From: Macellibacteroides fermentans | Lineage (GTDB): Bacteria; Bacteroidota; Bacteroidia; Bacteroidales; Tannerellaceae | DNA: 64,000 nucleotides | Direction of reading: 5' to 3' | Assembly: GCF_013409575.1 (NCBI RefSeq) | Contig: NZ_JACCCY010000002.1 | Coordinates: forward strand, 558,001 to 622,000 | In this document: positions 27,524 through 36,130 of the stretch, one piece after another | Numbering within the stretch: position 1 is the first letter of the stretch | How the letters are laid out: each line of letters opens with the position of its first letter | Notes under the pieces: model-generated | Told to the model about the DNA's origin: nothing | Seen by the model: the letters and a program-made list of their open reading frames with translations, nothing else | Databases searched by the model: none | Translations under genes and position numbers: made by a program

Positions 27524-28174
27524 ATGAATCATAAAATTGCACCATCTTTACTTTCTGCCGATTTTTTGAATCTGCAGCGTGATGTGGAGATGATAAATAA
27601 CAGCGACGCCGATTGGTTGCACCTGGATATTATGGACGGTGTATTCGTTCCTAATATCTCTTTTGGTTTTCCTGTATTAAATGCTCTGAAGGATGTTTGT
27701 AAAAAACCGATGGATGTGCATTTAATGATTGTTGAACCACAGAAGTTTATTAACGAGGTGGCAGCTACAGGTGCATATATGATGAATGTACATTACGAGG
27801 CCTGTACACATCTTCACCGAACCATTACTGCTATCAGGGAGGCCGGAATGAAAGCCGGAGTTACTCTTAATCCCCATACACCTGTATCCTTACTTGAAGA
27901 TATAATTCAGGAACTGGATATGGTATTGCTTATGTCTGTTAATCCCGGTTATGGAGGACAGCGCTTTATTGAGCATTCGGTAGAAAAGGTGAAAGAGCTA
28001 AAAAAACTGGTTGACCGTAAAGGGTTGTCAACTTTGATTGAAGTGGACGGTGGTGTGAATGCCGAAACCGGAAAACGTCTGGTTGATGCGGGAGCCGATG
28101 TGTTGGTAGCAGGTAATTATGTTTTTAAATCGCCCGATCCGGTCGAAACTATCCGGCAACTCAAGGCAATATAA
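27524..28174 (+). CDS. rpe: Ribulose-phosphate 3-epimerase
   Basis: A 216-residue TIM-barrel enzyme that interconverts ribulose 5-phosphate and xylulose 5-phosphate in the pentose phosphate pathway. Family motifs are all present: APSLLSADFLNL, LHLDIMDGVFVPNISFG with the catalytic aspartate, MDVHLMIVEP, MSVNPGYGGQRF, and the phosphate-binding EVDGGVNAET and GADVLVAGNYVF. Length is standard. comEC begins 6 bp after the stop, so the pair is cotranscribed. Confidence 0.97.
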   Translation: MNHKIAPSLLSADFLNLQRDVEMINNSDADWLHLDIMDGVFVPNISFGFPVLNALKDVCKKPMDVHLMIVEPQKFINEVAATGAYMMNVHYEACTHLHRTITAIREAGMKAGVTLNPHTPVSLLEDIIQELDMVLLMSVNPGYGGQRFIEHSVEKVKELKKLVDRKGLSTLIEVDGGVNAETGKRLVDAGADVLVAGNYVFKSPDPVETIRQLKAI

Positions 28175-28180
28175 ATAGCA

Positions 28181-29773
28181 ATGATAAATGAAATCAGAAA
28201 GCGGCCTTTTACGAGGCCGCTTTTTTTATTGTTAACCGGAATCTTACTTCAAATCTATCTTCCATCCTCCATCTTTACCTGGACGTTGCTGATTGTGGGA
28301 GTGGGTGGTATGCTGGTCGCCATGCACCCCAAAGTCAAACCTTTATACAAATATAAATGGGTGTGGGGAGCTGCTTTCTCTTCACTGTTGCTTTTCCTTG
28401 CGATGCAAAACATGAAGTTTCATGAAGATAGGCTAAGATGGAATTTTCCAACAGAAAAAAGAATACAGGTGTGGGCTCAGCTTGAGGATTCTCCGGTCGA
28501 GAAGAATAAATCCATCCTGTGCGAGATGAAGTTACTCTCTTCCCCAGCCGATCAAAAGCGCATAATGGACCGGCGTGTTCAGGTTTATTTTCCGAAAGAC
28601 ACTCTAATATCTTCTCTTTTACCAGGCGAAAAGCTTCTTTTAAATATGCGGTTTACTCCCGTTGGTCAGCGAAACGAGCCACAGGGTTATTTGCATTACC
28701 TTCGTTCTAACGGAATTGTGGCCACCGGTTACTGTGCCGATTATGCGATTATTGGTGATTTGGAAGAGAGCTCGTTATCGCTAAAGCATAAAGCATTGCG
28801 TTTTCGGCAGCGTTTGGCCGACCAGATCAATCAGTTGTCGCTTCCTCAAACGGCAAAATCAACGTTGGCAGCACTCACTTTTGGTCACCGGGCTACCCTG
28901 GATAAAGAGATCCTGAAGGATTTTTCTACGACGGGAGTAATGCATATTATCTCGGTAAGCGGTTTCCATGTAGCAATTTTCTGTACATTTATCTCTTTTA
29001 TGCTGTCAGCCTTTCCCAATACGGTCGGATTTCGTCTGATTCGGTTTCTGTTCACCATAACGTTCCTTTGGGGATTTGTATATGTGTCGGGTTTGTCGGC
29101 ACCGGCAGTAAGAGCCGGACTTATGCTCACGTTCTTTCTTGTTGGCCGATTAATTTCCAGGCGTGCCGATAGTTACAATATATTGGCTGCTTCGGCTTTT
29201 CTTATGCTTGTGTACAATCCCTGGTTTCTATTTGATGCCGGATTTCAGTTAAGTTATATTGCGGTTTTCTTTATTTTGTATTTGCAGCCTAGGTTAAACA
29301 GTCTGCTCACTATCCGAAATCCCTTGCTTGCGGCTCCAAGAGACTGGACATCCGTTACATTGGCTGCTCAAGCGGGTACAACTCCGCTGTGTTTATATGT
29401 ATTTGGTAAGTTTTCATTGGTATTTTTATTTACCAATCTTCCCCTTGCCGCTTTATCCACATTGTTGATCCCATTAACTGTGGCATGGTCGTTGGTTTCT
29501 GTTGGCTTGGGATATCCTGTATGGGGACAGGAAATCATCGAGCTTTTATGCAGATGGATACTTTGGATTGTAAAGTCTTTTGGCAGAATACCAGGAGCAT
29601 CCGTGAGTTTTTCAATTGGATTTTGGGAGATGCTGGTCAGCTACGGCAGTATCGGTTTTTTCCTTTATTACCTGCAACGCCGTGCTCCATATGCTCTGCT
29701 GGTGGCACTTGGCTGTTTACTAATTGTATTTGTATTAATGCTAAAAGCCCGATTCGTATACGCTGGTCCATAA
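28181..29773 (+). CDS. ComEC/Rec2-family membrane protein, without nuclease-like domain
   Basis: A 530-residue inner-membrane protein. Several N-terminal membrane segments enclose a DUF4131-like soluble region (about 45-190), followed by the ComEC/Rec2 'competence' domain (about 215-490: FGHRATLDKEILKDFSTTGV, HIISVSGFHVAIFCTF, GLSAPAVRAGLMLTFFLVGR). In naturally competent bacteria ComEC forms the DNA channel. Here the C-terminal metallo-beta-lactamase-like domain found in many homologues is absent; the protein ends soon after the last membrane segment. That is common in this phylum. It lies between rpe and nrnA. Confidence 0.88.
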   Translation: MINEIRKRPFTRPLFLLLTGILLQIYLPSSIFTWTLLIVGVGGMLVAMHPKVKPLYKYKWVWGAAFSSLLLFLAMQNMKFHEDRLRWNFPTEKRIQVWAQLEDSPVEKNKSILCEMKLLSSPADQKRIMDRRVQVYFPKDTLISSLLPGEKLLLNMRFTPVGQRNEPQGYLHYLRSNGIVATGYCADYAIIGDLEESSLSLKHKALRFRQRLADQINQLSLPQTAKSTLAALTFGHRATLDKEILKDFSTTGVMHIISVSGFHVAIFCTFISFMLSAFPNTVGFRLIRFLFTITFLWGFVYVSGLSAPAVRAGLMLTFFLVGRLISRRADSYNILAASAFLMLVYNPWFLFDAGFQLSYIAVFFILYLQPRLNSLLTIRNPLLAAPRDWTSVTLAAQAGTTPLCLYVFGKFSLVFLFTNLPLAALSTLLIPLTVAWSLVSVGLGYPVWGQEIIELLCRWILWIVKSFGRIPGASVSFSIGFWEMLVSYGSIGFFLYYLQRRAPYALLVALGCLLIVFVLMLKARFVYAGP

Positions 29774-29781
29774 AAAAGTAG

Positions 29782-29789
29782 TACCTTTG
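29782..29789 (+). promoter_or_regulatory. -7 element before nrnA
   Basis: TACCTTTG matches TAnnTTTG just after the comEC stop, 22 bp before the nrnA ATG. It suggests an internal promoter; the -33 is weak. Confidence 0.5.
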
Positions 29790-29810
29790 CCCTAGTAAAA
29801 ACAAAACTCT

Positions 29811-30860
29811 ATGATTACAAAAATCATTCACGAAGACAAGATACAGAAAGCTCATAAATATATAGAAAAAGGAGAGAGCTTTGTAATAGTAACCCATGTT
29901 TCACCCGATGGAGATGCGATAGGATCTGCTCTTGGATTGTTCCATTTCCTTAATGCCTATGGGAAAGAGAATGTTTCGGTGATTGTTCCCAATGATTATC
30001 CCAATTTTTTGAAGTGGATGCCGGGAACCAAGGATGTAACAATTTACGAGAAGTATCCCGAATTTTCTGAACAGTTGATCAGTGATGCGGATGTGATATT
30101 TTGTCTCGACTTTAACGATCCCAAACGAATTGAGAAACTGGCAGACCCGGTATTGAAGTCGGAAGCCCGTAAGGTGTTGATCGACCATCACCTGCATCCG
30201 GTTGAGTTTTGTAACGTAACGATGTCTTACCCCAACATTTCATCAACCAGCGAAATGGTATTCAGGTTTATCTGCCGCATGGGCTTGTTCGACCTGATTG
30301 ATAAAAACGCAGCCGAATGTATCTATACAGGGATGATGACCGATACCGGAGCATTTACCTATAATTCCAATCACCCGGAAATATATACCATAATCGGTGA
30401 GCTGATAAAATTAGGCATAGATAAGGATTTGATCTATCGACGTATTAATCAGGTTTATTCTGAAGGACGTTTACGTTTGATGGGCTATGTGCTGTATGAG
30501 AAAATGAAAGTGCACCATGATATGCAGGCCGCAATGATTGCCTTGTCGGTGGAAGAGCTAAACCGATTTAACTACCAGACTGGCGACACAGAGGGCTTTG
30601 TAAACTTACCCCTCAGTATCGAAGGTGTATCTTTTTCAGTCTTTATCCGCGAAGATTCCGACTACATTAAAATATCTCTTCGCTCGGTGGGCGATTTCCC
30701 CTGCAACGAATTTGCTGCCAAATATTTTAATGGCGGAGGGCACAAGAATGCTTCCGGTGGCGAGTTTTATGGTACTTTGGAAGATGCAATAAAAAGGTTT
30801 GAACAAGGTTTAACGGAATTTAATCCTAATAATACCGAAGATTTTATCAAACATAAGTAA
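29811..30860 (+). CDS. nrnA: Bifunctional oligoribonuclease/PAP phosphatase (DHH family)
   Basis: A 349-residue cytoplasmic DHH/DHHA1 phosphoesterase. Metal-binding motifs are in order: THVSPDGDAIGS, FCLDFNDPKRIE, the signature LIDHHLHP, and TGMMTDTGAF; the DHHA1 domain ends with NGGGHKNASGGEF. NrnA-type enzymes degrade short oligoribonucleotides and dephosphorylate 3'-phosphoadenosine 5'-phosphate. Substrate balance cannot be told from sequence. It sits in the run comEC-nrnA-DUF4827-glmM. Confidence 0.92.
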   Translation: MITKIIHEDKIQKAHKYIEKGESFVIVTHVSPDGDAIGSALGLFHFLNAYGKENVSVIVPNDYPNFLKWMPGTKDVTIYEKYPEFSEQLISDADVIFCLDFNDPKRIEKLADPVLKSEARKVLIDHHLHPVEFCNVTMSYPNISSTSEMVFRFICRMGLFDLIDKNAAECIYTGMMTDTGAFTYNSNHPEIYTIIGELIKLGIDKDLIYRRINQVYSEGRLRLMGYVLYEKMKVHHDMQAAMIALSVEELNRFNYQTGDTEGFVNLPLSIEGVSFSVFIREDSDYIKISLRSVGDFPCNEFAAKYFNGGGHKNASGGEFYGTLEDAIKRFEQGLTEFNPNNTEDFIKHK

Positions 30861-30878
30861 GATGTTACGGTGATTATT

Positions 30879-30886
30879 TATCTTTG
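30879..30886 (+). promoter_or_regulatory. Possible -7 element before the DUF4827 gene
   Basis: TATCTTTG matches TAnnTTTG, 53 bp before the ATG; no TTTG at the -33 position. Confidence 0.4.
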
Positions 30887-30939
30887 TCGTTCAATGTTAA
30901 TATAAACGGGCAATCAGTCCTAACGAATTTAAATTAGAG

Positions 30940-31509
30940 ATGAAAAAAAGTTTTAATATTCTGTTGATTCTATGTGCGGTACTGGCAGTTGTATCGTGTG
31001 GCGATAAAACCAAATCGTATACCGATATGCTGAATGCTCAGGAGAAAGCTATCGAGGCATTGATCCGCGACAGTGGAATTGTTGTATTGAAAAACTATCC
31101 TGAGAATGGCGTATTTAAGGATAAAGAATTTGTTTTGTTACCCAACGATGTTTATATGCATGTAATTGATTCCGGTAACGGAACCCGGGCCGTGCTTAGT
31201 CAAACAACTGTGCTGACAAGATTTAAAGGTCTTTTGCTGGATACTGATACCGTTATACCCTTCGAGAACTTCAGCAGCTGGAAATTTCCTGTAGAATTTA
31301 AATATGGAAATTACAGTACACAAGTAGATAATAATGCATTTAACGCTTTCCTGAGCGAAGGTTTGGGAACTCCGCTGCAATATGTGGGCGACCGTGCCAG
31401 AGTGAAACTTATCGTACCTTTCCAGGTGGGAAGTACAATCGGTACCTATTCACAGCAGAGCGCCGGTACTCCTGTCTATTATGATTTAGTGACCTATCAA
31501 TTTGATTAA
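30940..31509 (+). CDS. DUF4827 lipoprotein
   Basis: A 189-residue lipoprotein: a signal peptide with the lipobox VVSCG, then a DUF4827 domain (KSYTDMLNAQEKAIEALIRD, FVLLPNDVYMHVIDSG). Some sequences of this group are likened to FKBP-type folds, but no isomerase active site is clear and the role is unknown. It stands 9 bp before glmM, a pairing that probably makes them cotranscribed and hints at an envelope-biogenesis role. Confidence 0.83.
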   Translation: MKKSFNILLILCAVLAVVSCGDKTKSYTDMLNAQEKAIEALIRDSGIVVLKNYPENGVFKDKEFVLLPNDVYMHVIDSGNGTRAVLSQTTVLTRFKGLLLDTDTVIPFENFSSWKFPVEFKYGNYSTQVDNNAFNAFLSEGLGTPLQYVGDRARVKLIVPFQVGSTIGTYSQQSAGTPVYYDLVTYQFD

Positions 31510-31518
31510 ATATAACTT

Positions 31519-32907
31519 ATGACACTGATTAAATCTATTTCAGGTATTCGGGGAACCATTGGAGGCAAGCCCGAAGATGGATTAAGCCCGCTGGCAATTG
31601 TTAAGTTTGTTGCGGCATACGCTACCTTTATTAGAAAAAGCACAAAATCGAACACCAACAAAATTGTGGTTGGTAGAGACGCCCGTATTTCCGGTCCGAT
31701 GGTAAAACAGATTGTTCTAGGAACGCTTACCGGAATGGGATTTGATGTGGTAGACATTGATCTGGCAACTACCCCCACAACCGAGATGGCTGTTACTATG
31801 GAAAAAGCCTGCGGAGGAATCATCCTCACCGCCAGTCATAATCCAAAGCAATGGAATGCCCTCAAGTTGTTGAACGAAAGAGGTGAATTCCTGAATGCTG
31901 CCGAAGGGAATGAAGTATTGGAAATAGCTGCTTCAGAAGATTTTACCTTTGCCGATGTAGACTCGTTGGGAAAGGTTACTGTAGATACAACCTATAAACA
32001 GAAACACATCGAAAGTGTGTTGAATCTCGACCTGGTGGATGTGGAAGCGATTAAGGCTGCCAATTTCAGAGTGGCTATCGACTGCGTAAACTCTGTAGGA
32101 GGGGTTGTTTTACCCGACCTGCTTTATGCACTTGGCGTAAAGGAGATATTCAAATTACATTGTGCGCCTCATGGAAACTTTGCACACAATCCGGAGCCGC
32201 TGCCACAGCATCTTACTGAAATATCAGAGTTGATGAAACATGCAAAGGCAGATATTGGCTTTGTTGTTGATCCGGATGTGGACCGTCTGGCCCTGGTATG
32301 TGAAAACGGAGAAATGTTTGGTGAAGAATATACGCTGGTTGCTATCAGCGACTATGTACTGAGTCATACTCCCGGTAATACGGTAAGTAACCTTAGTTCA
32401 AGCCGTGCCTTGCGTGATGTAACCGAAGCACATGGTTGTACCTATCAGGCAGCAGCTGTAGGAGAAGTAAATGTGGTAGCCAAAATGAAAGAAACCAATG
32501 CCGTTATCGGAGGCGAGGGCAACGGAGGTGTTATCTATCCTGCCAGCCATTACGGACGCGATGCTTTGGTAGGGATTGCTCTTTTTCTGAGTCATCTGGC
32601 AAAGAAAAAAATGAAAGCAAGCGAGCTTCGCGCCAGCTATCCTCCTTATTTCATTTCAAAACAGAAAGTTGAGCTTACCCCCGAAATTGATGTGGATGCC
32701 ATTCTAGAAAAGGTAAAGGAAAAGTTTGCAGGCAACGATATTACCGATATCGACGGTGTAAAGATAGACTTCCCGGACAAGTGGGTGCACCTTCGTAAAA
32801 GTAATACGGAACCGATTATCCGTATCTATTCGGAAGCCCATACAATGGAGGAAGCCGACGAATTAGGAGGCCAGTTAATTAGCATCATTCACGAAATGTG
32901 TAAATAA
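31519..32907 (+). CDS. glmM: Phosphoglucosamine mutase
   Basis: A 462-residue alpha-D-phosphohexomutase. The phosphoserine loop TASHNP has its serine at residue 106; the metal loop reads DPDVDRLALV, the sugar loop GEGNGGVIYP and the phosphate-binding loop RKSNTEPIIRIY. GlmM converts glucosamine 6-phosphate to glucosamine 1-phosphate on the way to UDP-GlcNAc for peptidoglycan and lipopolysaccharide. The assignment to glmM rather than phosphomannomutase rests on overall similarity and the RKSNTEP loop. It ends the operon at a strong bidirectional terminator. Confidence 0.88.
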   Translation: MTLIKSISGIRGTIGGKPEDGLSPLAIVKFVAAYATFIRKSTKSNTNKIVVGRDARISGPMVKQIVLGTLTGMGFDVVDIDLATTPTTEMAVTMEKACGGIILTASHNPKQWNALKLLNERGEFLNAAEGNEVLEIAASEDFTFADVDSLGKVTVDTTYKQKHIESVLNLDLVDVEAIKAANFRVAIDCVNSVGGVVLPDLLYALGVKEIFKLHCAPHGNFAHNPEPLPQHLTEISELMKHAKADIGFVVDPDVDRLALVCENGEMFGEEYTLVAISDYVLSHTPGNTVSNLSSSRALRDVTEAHGCTYQAAAVGEVNVVAKMKETNAVIGGEGNGGVIYPASHYGRDALVGIALFLSHLAKKKMKASELRASYPPYFISKQKVELTPEIDVDAILEKVKEKFAGNDITDIDGVKIDFPDKWVHLRKSNTEPIIRIYSEAHTMEEADELGGQLISIIHEMCK

Positions 32908-32925
32908 CAATCCAAAATACAAATC

Positions 32926-32956
32926 AAAAAGGAGAGTCCTAAAGACTCTCCTTTTT
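32926..32956. terminator. Strong bidirectional terminator
   Basis: AAAAAGGAGAGTC at 32926-32938 pairs with 32944-32956; seven T follow the stem on the plus strand and five A precede it, so it serves both the glmM and the convergent Nudix genes. Confidence 0.9.
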
Positions 32957-32979
32957 TTATTTACAAAAATTACTTAGTG

Positions 32980-33480
32980 TTATAAGTCGGGTAACACCCT
33001 ATCCAATTCTCCTTCAAAGTTGGGCGTAAAGATTCCTTTACCCATACCAGCCTTAACTTCGGCCAGCGTCCAGAAGCGTCCTTCTTCAATTTCGTCTTTG
33101 TTAGGCAAGATAACTCCATTGTAAGTAGTTTTGTAGGTATGAACCAGTTCACGCTCAATTTCCGATTCAAACTCATAGCAAGTTACAAGCTGGGGAGTAA
33201 AACCAATAATTCCAAGTTCCTCCATAGCCTCCCTTCTAAGAGCGTCTTCTACTGTTTCACCCCAATCTACATGACCACCTACAGCTGTATCCCATTTACC
33301 CGGCTGTATATCTTTGGATTCGGAGCGTTTTTGAAGGAACAGATCACCAGCATCATTAAAAACATGCAGGTGGATAACCGGATGCAGCAACTTACTTCCG
33401 CTATGACACTCTTTACGCGTTGCTTTTCCTATAACGGAACCATCGGAGTCGACCAACGGAAACCACTCTTCTTTTTGCAT
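32980..33480 (-). CDS. Nudix hydrolase (IPP isomerase-like subgroup)
   Basis: A 166-residue cytoplasmic protein with a complete Nudix box: GGHVDWGETVEDALRREAME followed by ELG. N-terminal LVDSDGSVIGKATRKECH and HPVIHLHVFN resemble the IPP-isomerase/YfcD-like Nudix group. Members hydrolyse nucleoside diphosphate derivatives; the substrate here cannot be inferred. Monocistronic, with a -7-like element upstream. Confidence 0.88.
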   Translation of the reverse strand: MQKEEWFPLVDSDGSVIGKATRKECHSGSKLLHPVIHLHVFNDAGDLFLQKRSESKDIQPGKWDTAVGGHVDWGETVEDALRREAMEELGIIGFTPQLVTCYEFESEIERELVHTYKTTYNGVILPNKDEIEEGRFWTLAEVKAGMGKGIFTPNFEGELDRVLPDL

Positions 33481-33549
33481 AGCTAATTATTATATGTATA
33501 CTATACTTCCCTTACCTTCATTAGCAAGGAAACACTCATTGATAAAATG

Positions 33550-33557
33550 CAAAGATA
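33550..33557 (-). promoter_or_regulatory. -7 element of the Nudix gene
   Basis: The complement reads TATCTTTG, matching TAnnTTTG, 70 bp before the Nudix start. The -33 is not consensus. Confidence 0.4.
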
Positions 33558-33676
33558 ATGAACTTTATCTTTTACGATAGAATGATAAATGTTATAGAAG
33601 ATGTAAGAAAATAAGATTGGATATATTAATTCGTAATAATTTCCCGTTATTTAATTGGTCAGCTTGATTAAAATTG

Positions 33677-33684
33677 TATTTTTG
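33677..33684 (+). promoter_or_regulatory. -7 element of the kinase-like gene
   Basis: TATTTTTG matches TAnnTTTG, 15 bp before the ATG at 33700; a TTGG word about 18 bp upstream could act as -33. Confidence 0.45.
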
Positions 33685-33699
33685 TTCAAAATATAATAA

Positions 33700-34554
33700 A
33701 TGCAAGGTAAATATCTATATATGCCATGGATATTATGTGGTCTGGTCGCTGTGCTGCTTCTGGTACTGCAGGGAATACTGCTTGGAAAGAGCTATGAAAT
33801 TCTATTTAAGTATTTCTCTCACGACATGATACTCCTTTATATCTCATCGTTGGTAACATTCATGCTTTTTATTATGGGAGCTTTTATTCTTGTTTATTCT
33901 TTTAACCACCAGCGGAAGATAAACCAGATTAAAATGGATTTTTATACCAAAGTATCATCTACCTTGCATACTATATCTCAGTCGGCCGCCAATGCCAACA
34001 ACCCCAAGCAAGTATTCTCCGAACTCAGAAAGGGCGAGAACCGGATCCAGGCCATGTTGTTTATCGAAAAAGAACAAGAGGGGTTCTACGTACGGAATGT
34101 TTCTGAATTTAATATTATTGAGGCTCTACAAGAATTAAAAAACACCTGCATCAACGAAAGTACGATGCCTCTTACCATCCGCATTACCGATAGAATGGAT
34201 TCTCCCCTGATAAAAGCCGATAAAGAGCATCTGATACGTGCTATATATATCATTGTTGATCAGCTGGTAGCTCTCTCGCCGGGTAATACATACATTCAAT
34301 TGATAACAGAAAAAAAGAATCAGGTATTTTCCCTTACAGTGGAGGGCGACGGCGTTCTTCATATCATGCAAGATAGCAGAGCTAACCACCGGATAAAAGC
34401 TGATAGTCAGGACCCGGAAAAGGAAAATGAGGGACAGGAAGAGGAGATTGACTATGTAAACTTAGTTGTTAAAGCACAAAATGGCTGGATAGAGTCGGGA
34501 AATCATTTCGGTCAAGGCAATGAAATAAGTATCTACTTACCACAGACTTCCTAA
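33700..34554 (+). CDS. Membrane protein with degenerate histidine-kinase core
   Basis: A 284-residue protein with two membrane segments (about 8-30 and 45-67) followed by a shape like a histidine kinase. QIKMDFYTKVSSTLHTISQS stands where a dimerisation H-box should be but lacks the HExxxP pattern. ADKEHLIRAIYIIVDQLVALSPG occupies the N-box position but lacks the catalytic asparagine. The C-terminus (AQNGWIESGNHFGQGNEISI) matches the end of kinase ATPase domains, while the G1/G2 glycine boxes are missing and replaced by an acidic insert. It is probably a pseudo-kinase with a regulatory or scaffold role. No response regulator is adjacent on its strand. Confidence 0.65.
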   Translation: MQGKYLYMPWILCGLVAVLLLVLQGILLGKSYEILFKYFSHDMILLYISSLVTFMLFIMGAFILVYSFNHQRKINQIKMDFYTKVSSTLHTISQSAANANNPKQVFSELRKGENRIQAMLFIEKEQEGFYVRNVSEFNIIEALQELKNTCINESTMPLTIRITDRMDSPLIKADKEHLIRAIYIIVDQLVALSPGNTYIQLITEKKNQVFSLTVEGDGVLHIMQDSRANHRIKADSQDPEKENEGQEEEIDYVNLVVKAQNGWIESGNHFGQGNEISIYLPQTS

Positions 34555-34570
34555 TTATAAGCTGCGAGTA

Positions 34571-34613
34571 CCTTCCTTTATTTTGCAGAACTAAACTGCA
34601 GCATAAAGGAAGG
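34571..34613. terminator. Bidirectional hairpin terminator
   Basis: CCTTCCTTTAT at 34571-34581 pairs with 34603-34613, with an inner GCAG/CTGC stem. It lies between the convergent kinase-like and flavodoxin genes. Confidence 0.75.
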
Positions 34614-34622
34614 AATCAAATA

Positions 34623-35135
34623 TCAGCTGGCAGGACAATCCTTTTTGAGTAAATCAATCCATTTATCAATTCTACCGTTGGTGAGGGTGCTTTCATTTGT
34701 TTCATCCAGAACCAGACCTACAAACTTCCCGTCCACAACCGATTCGGAATCTTCAAACTCATACTCTTCCGGATCGCTCCATCCATAAAATGTAACGCCG
34801 CTGCCCTGTAATTCGCGATAGAGTATACCCATACCACTGCAGAAAGAGTCGCTGAATGATCCCGAATCACCCAATCCGAATAAAGCTACTGCCTTGCCCG
34901 AGAGATCCAGTTTTTTTACTTTACCGATGGCATTATCCCAATCATCCTGCAGATCGCCGCTACCCCAGGTGGAAGTACCCAATATCAACAAATCGTATTG
35001 AGTCAACACATTCAGATCCACCGATGAGATATCGTATACATGCTCGCTGCCCAAACCGAGTTTCTCAGCAATTCGTTCGGCAATTTCGCCGGTTGTTCCT
35101 GTTCCGGAACCATAAAATATACCTATTTTTTTCAT
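34623..35135 (-). CDS. fldA: Flavodoxin (long-chain type)
   Basis: A 170-residue FMN electron carrier. The phosphate loop GSGTGTTGEIAERIAEKLG opens the protein after the first strand, followed by the FMN-contacting segments GTSTWGSGDLQDDW and FGLGDSGSFSDSFCSG. The extra loop near residue 120-135 (GWSDPEEYEFEDSESVVDG) marks the long-chain class. It gives low-potential electrons to enzymes, often replacing ferredoxin under iron limitation. Monocistronic; a -7 element TATCTTTG lies about 60 bp upstream. Confidence 0.95.
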   Translation of the reverse strand: MKKIGIFYGSGTGTTGEIAERIAEKLGLGSEHVYDISSVDLNVLTQYDLLILGTSTWGSGDLQDDWDNAIGKVKKLDLSGKAVALFGLGDSGSFSDSFCSGMGILYRELQGSGVTFYGWSDPEEYEFEDSESVVDGKFVGLVLDETNESTLTNGRIDKWIDLLKKDCPAS

Positions 35136-35196
35136 ACGGAGTTAATTTAAAAATGTAAACATGTAAGCTTTGTAAGACTACAATCTTGTTATTTCA

Positions 35197-35204
35197 CAAA
35201 GATA
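35197..35204 (-). promoter_or_regulatory. -7 element of the flavodoxin gene
   Basis: The complement reads TATCTTTG, matching TAnnTTTG, 62 bp before the start; no good -33, so the promoter may be regulated. Confidence 0.45.
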
Positions 35205-35290
35205 GCAGACAGGCAAAGACTATAAAATCCCTATTTATAGGTATACTTTGGTTGTAAAATCATTATATGTAGGTATGAGCTGCGGGCAAG

Positions 35291-36115
35291 TTAGAGCGAC
35301 AACCTGTCCTTTAGCAACTTATAACCGGCACTGCTGGCTCGCAGGCATTTACCGTTTTTCAGCAAAACATGGTAGCTCTCTTTTCCATATAATTCGACCC
35401 TGAGAATCTGTTCCACATTGATAATGTACGATCTGTGGATGCGAACAAACCGATGAGGAGGTAAACACATCTCGAAATACTTCATCGTCTGCTCTTTAAG
35501 GTATTGCCCGCTTGCGGAGAAAAGCATCACATAATCACCTTCCGCCTGCAGGTATAAAAGCTCGTCCAATCGTACGATATGAATTTTTGTTCCGGATTTA
35601 ACCGCAATATGATCTGTAATCTCATTCTTCTGCAGGGATTCCTTCGGTTCTTCATTATCAGGTAATCCAGACGGTTCTGTAGTTGTCTGACAATTTACTT
35701 CAATGGAATCATTTACATCCTTTAGTTTGCATAACCGGTACCACTGCAACAAGATAACCCAACATAAAATGCCCAGAAGAACCCTGATGGGTAGGGTTCG
35801 AATGAAGTAATGGTCTATTTGTCCGTCGGCATAATCAAAGAAATAGAGACTGGCAAAAGAAAGAGACAGCCAAAGTCCCAGTGTTAAAAAAGCAACCAGC
35901 GCTTCAAGTAAAGGAGCCCTTGTTACATCAACCATGTACCATAGCAGATATCCCAGACAGGCAAAAAGAAAAACAGAAAACAAACTGTCGGCCGTAATCA
36001 CATTGAATGGCATATCTACATATAGATACAACAAGATCCATTGATTGGTTACGGCCAACAAAGTAAGCAGACTGATCGATACTTTTTCTTTCTTTGAAGC
36101 AAGAAATGGATGCAT
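35291..36115 (-). CDS. Membrane-anchored LytTR DNA-binding regulator
   Basis: A 274-residue protein with four hydrophobic segments in the first about 140 residues, a polar linker, and a LytTR domain at about 168-272 (DELLYLQAEGDYVMLFSASG, RFVRIHRSYIINVEQI). There is no receiver domain, so it does not work like AgrA/LytR; the membrane part probably senses directly or through a partner. It lies 15 bp after the LiaF-like gene and is cotranscribed with it. Confidence 0.87.
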   Translation of the reverse strand: MHPFLASKKEKVSISLLTLLAVTNQWILLYLYVDMPFNVITADSLFSVFLFACLGYLLWYMVDVTRAPLLEALVAFLTLGLWLSLSFASLYFFDYADGQIDHYFIRTLPIRVLLGILCWVILLQWYRLCKLKDVNDSIEVNCQTTTEPSGLPDNEEPKESLQKNEITDHIAVKSGTKIHIVRLDELLYLQAEGDYVMLFSASGQYLKEQTMKYFEMCLPPHRFVRIHRSYIINVEQILRVELYGKESYHVLLKNGKCLRASSAGYKLLKDRLSL

Positions 36116-36130
36116 GGTACGAGCGTCTTA

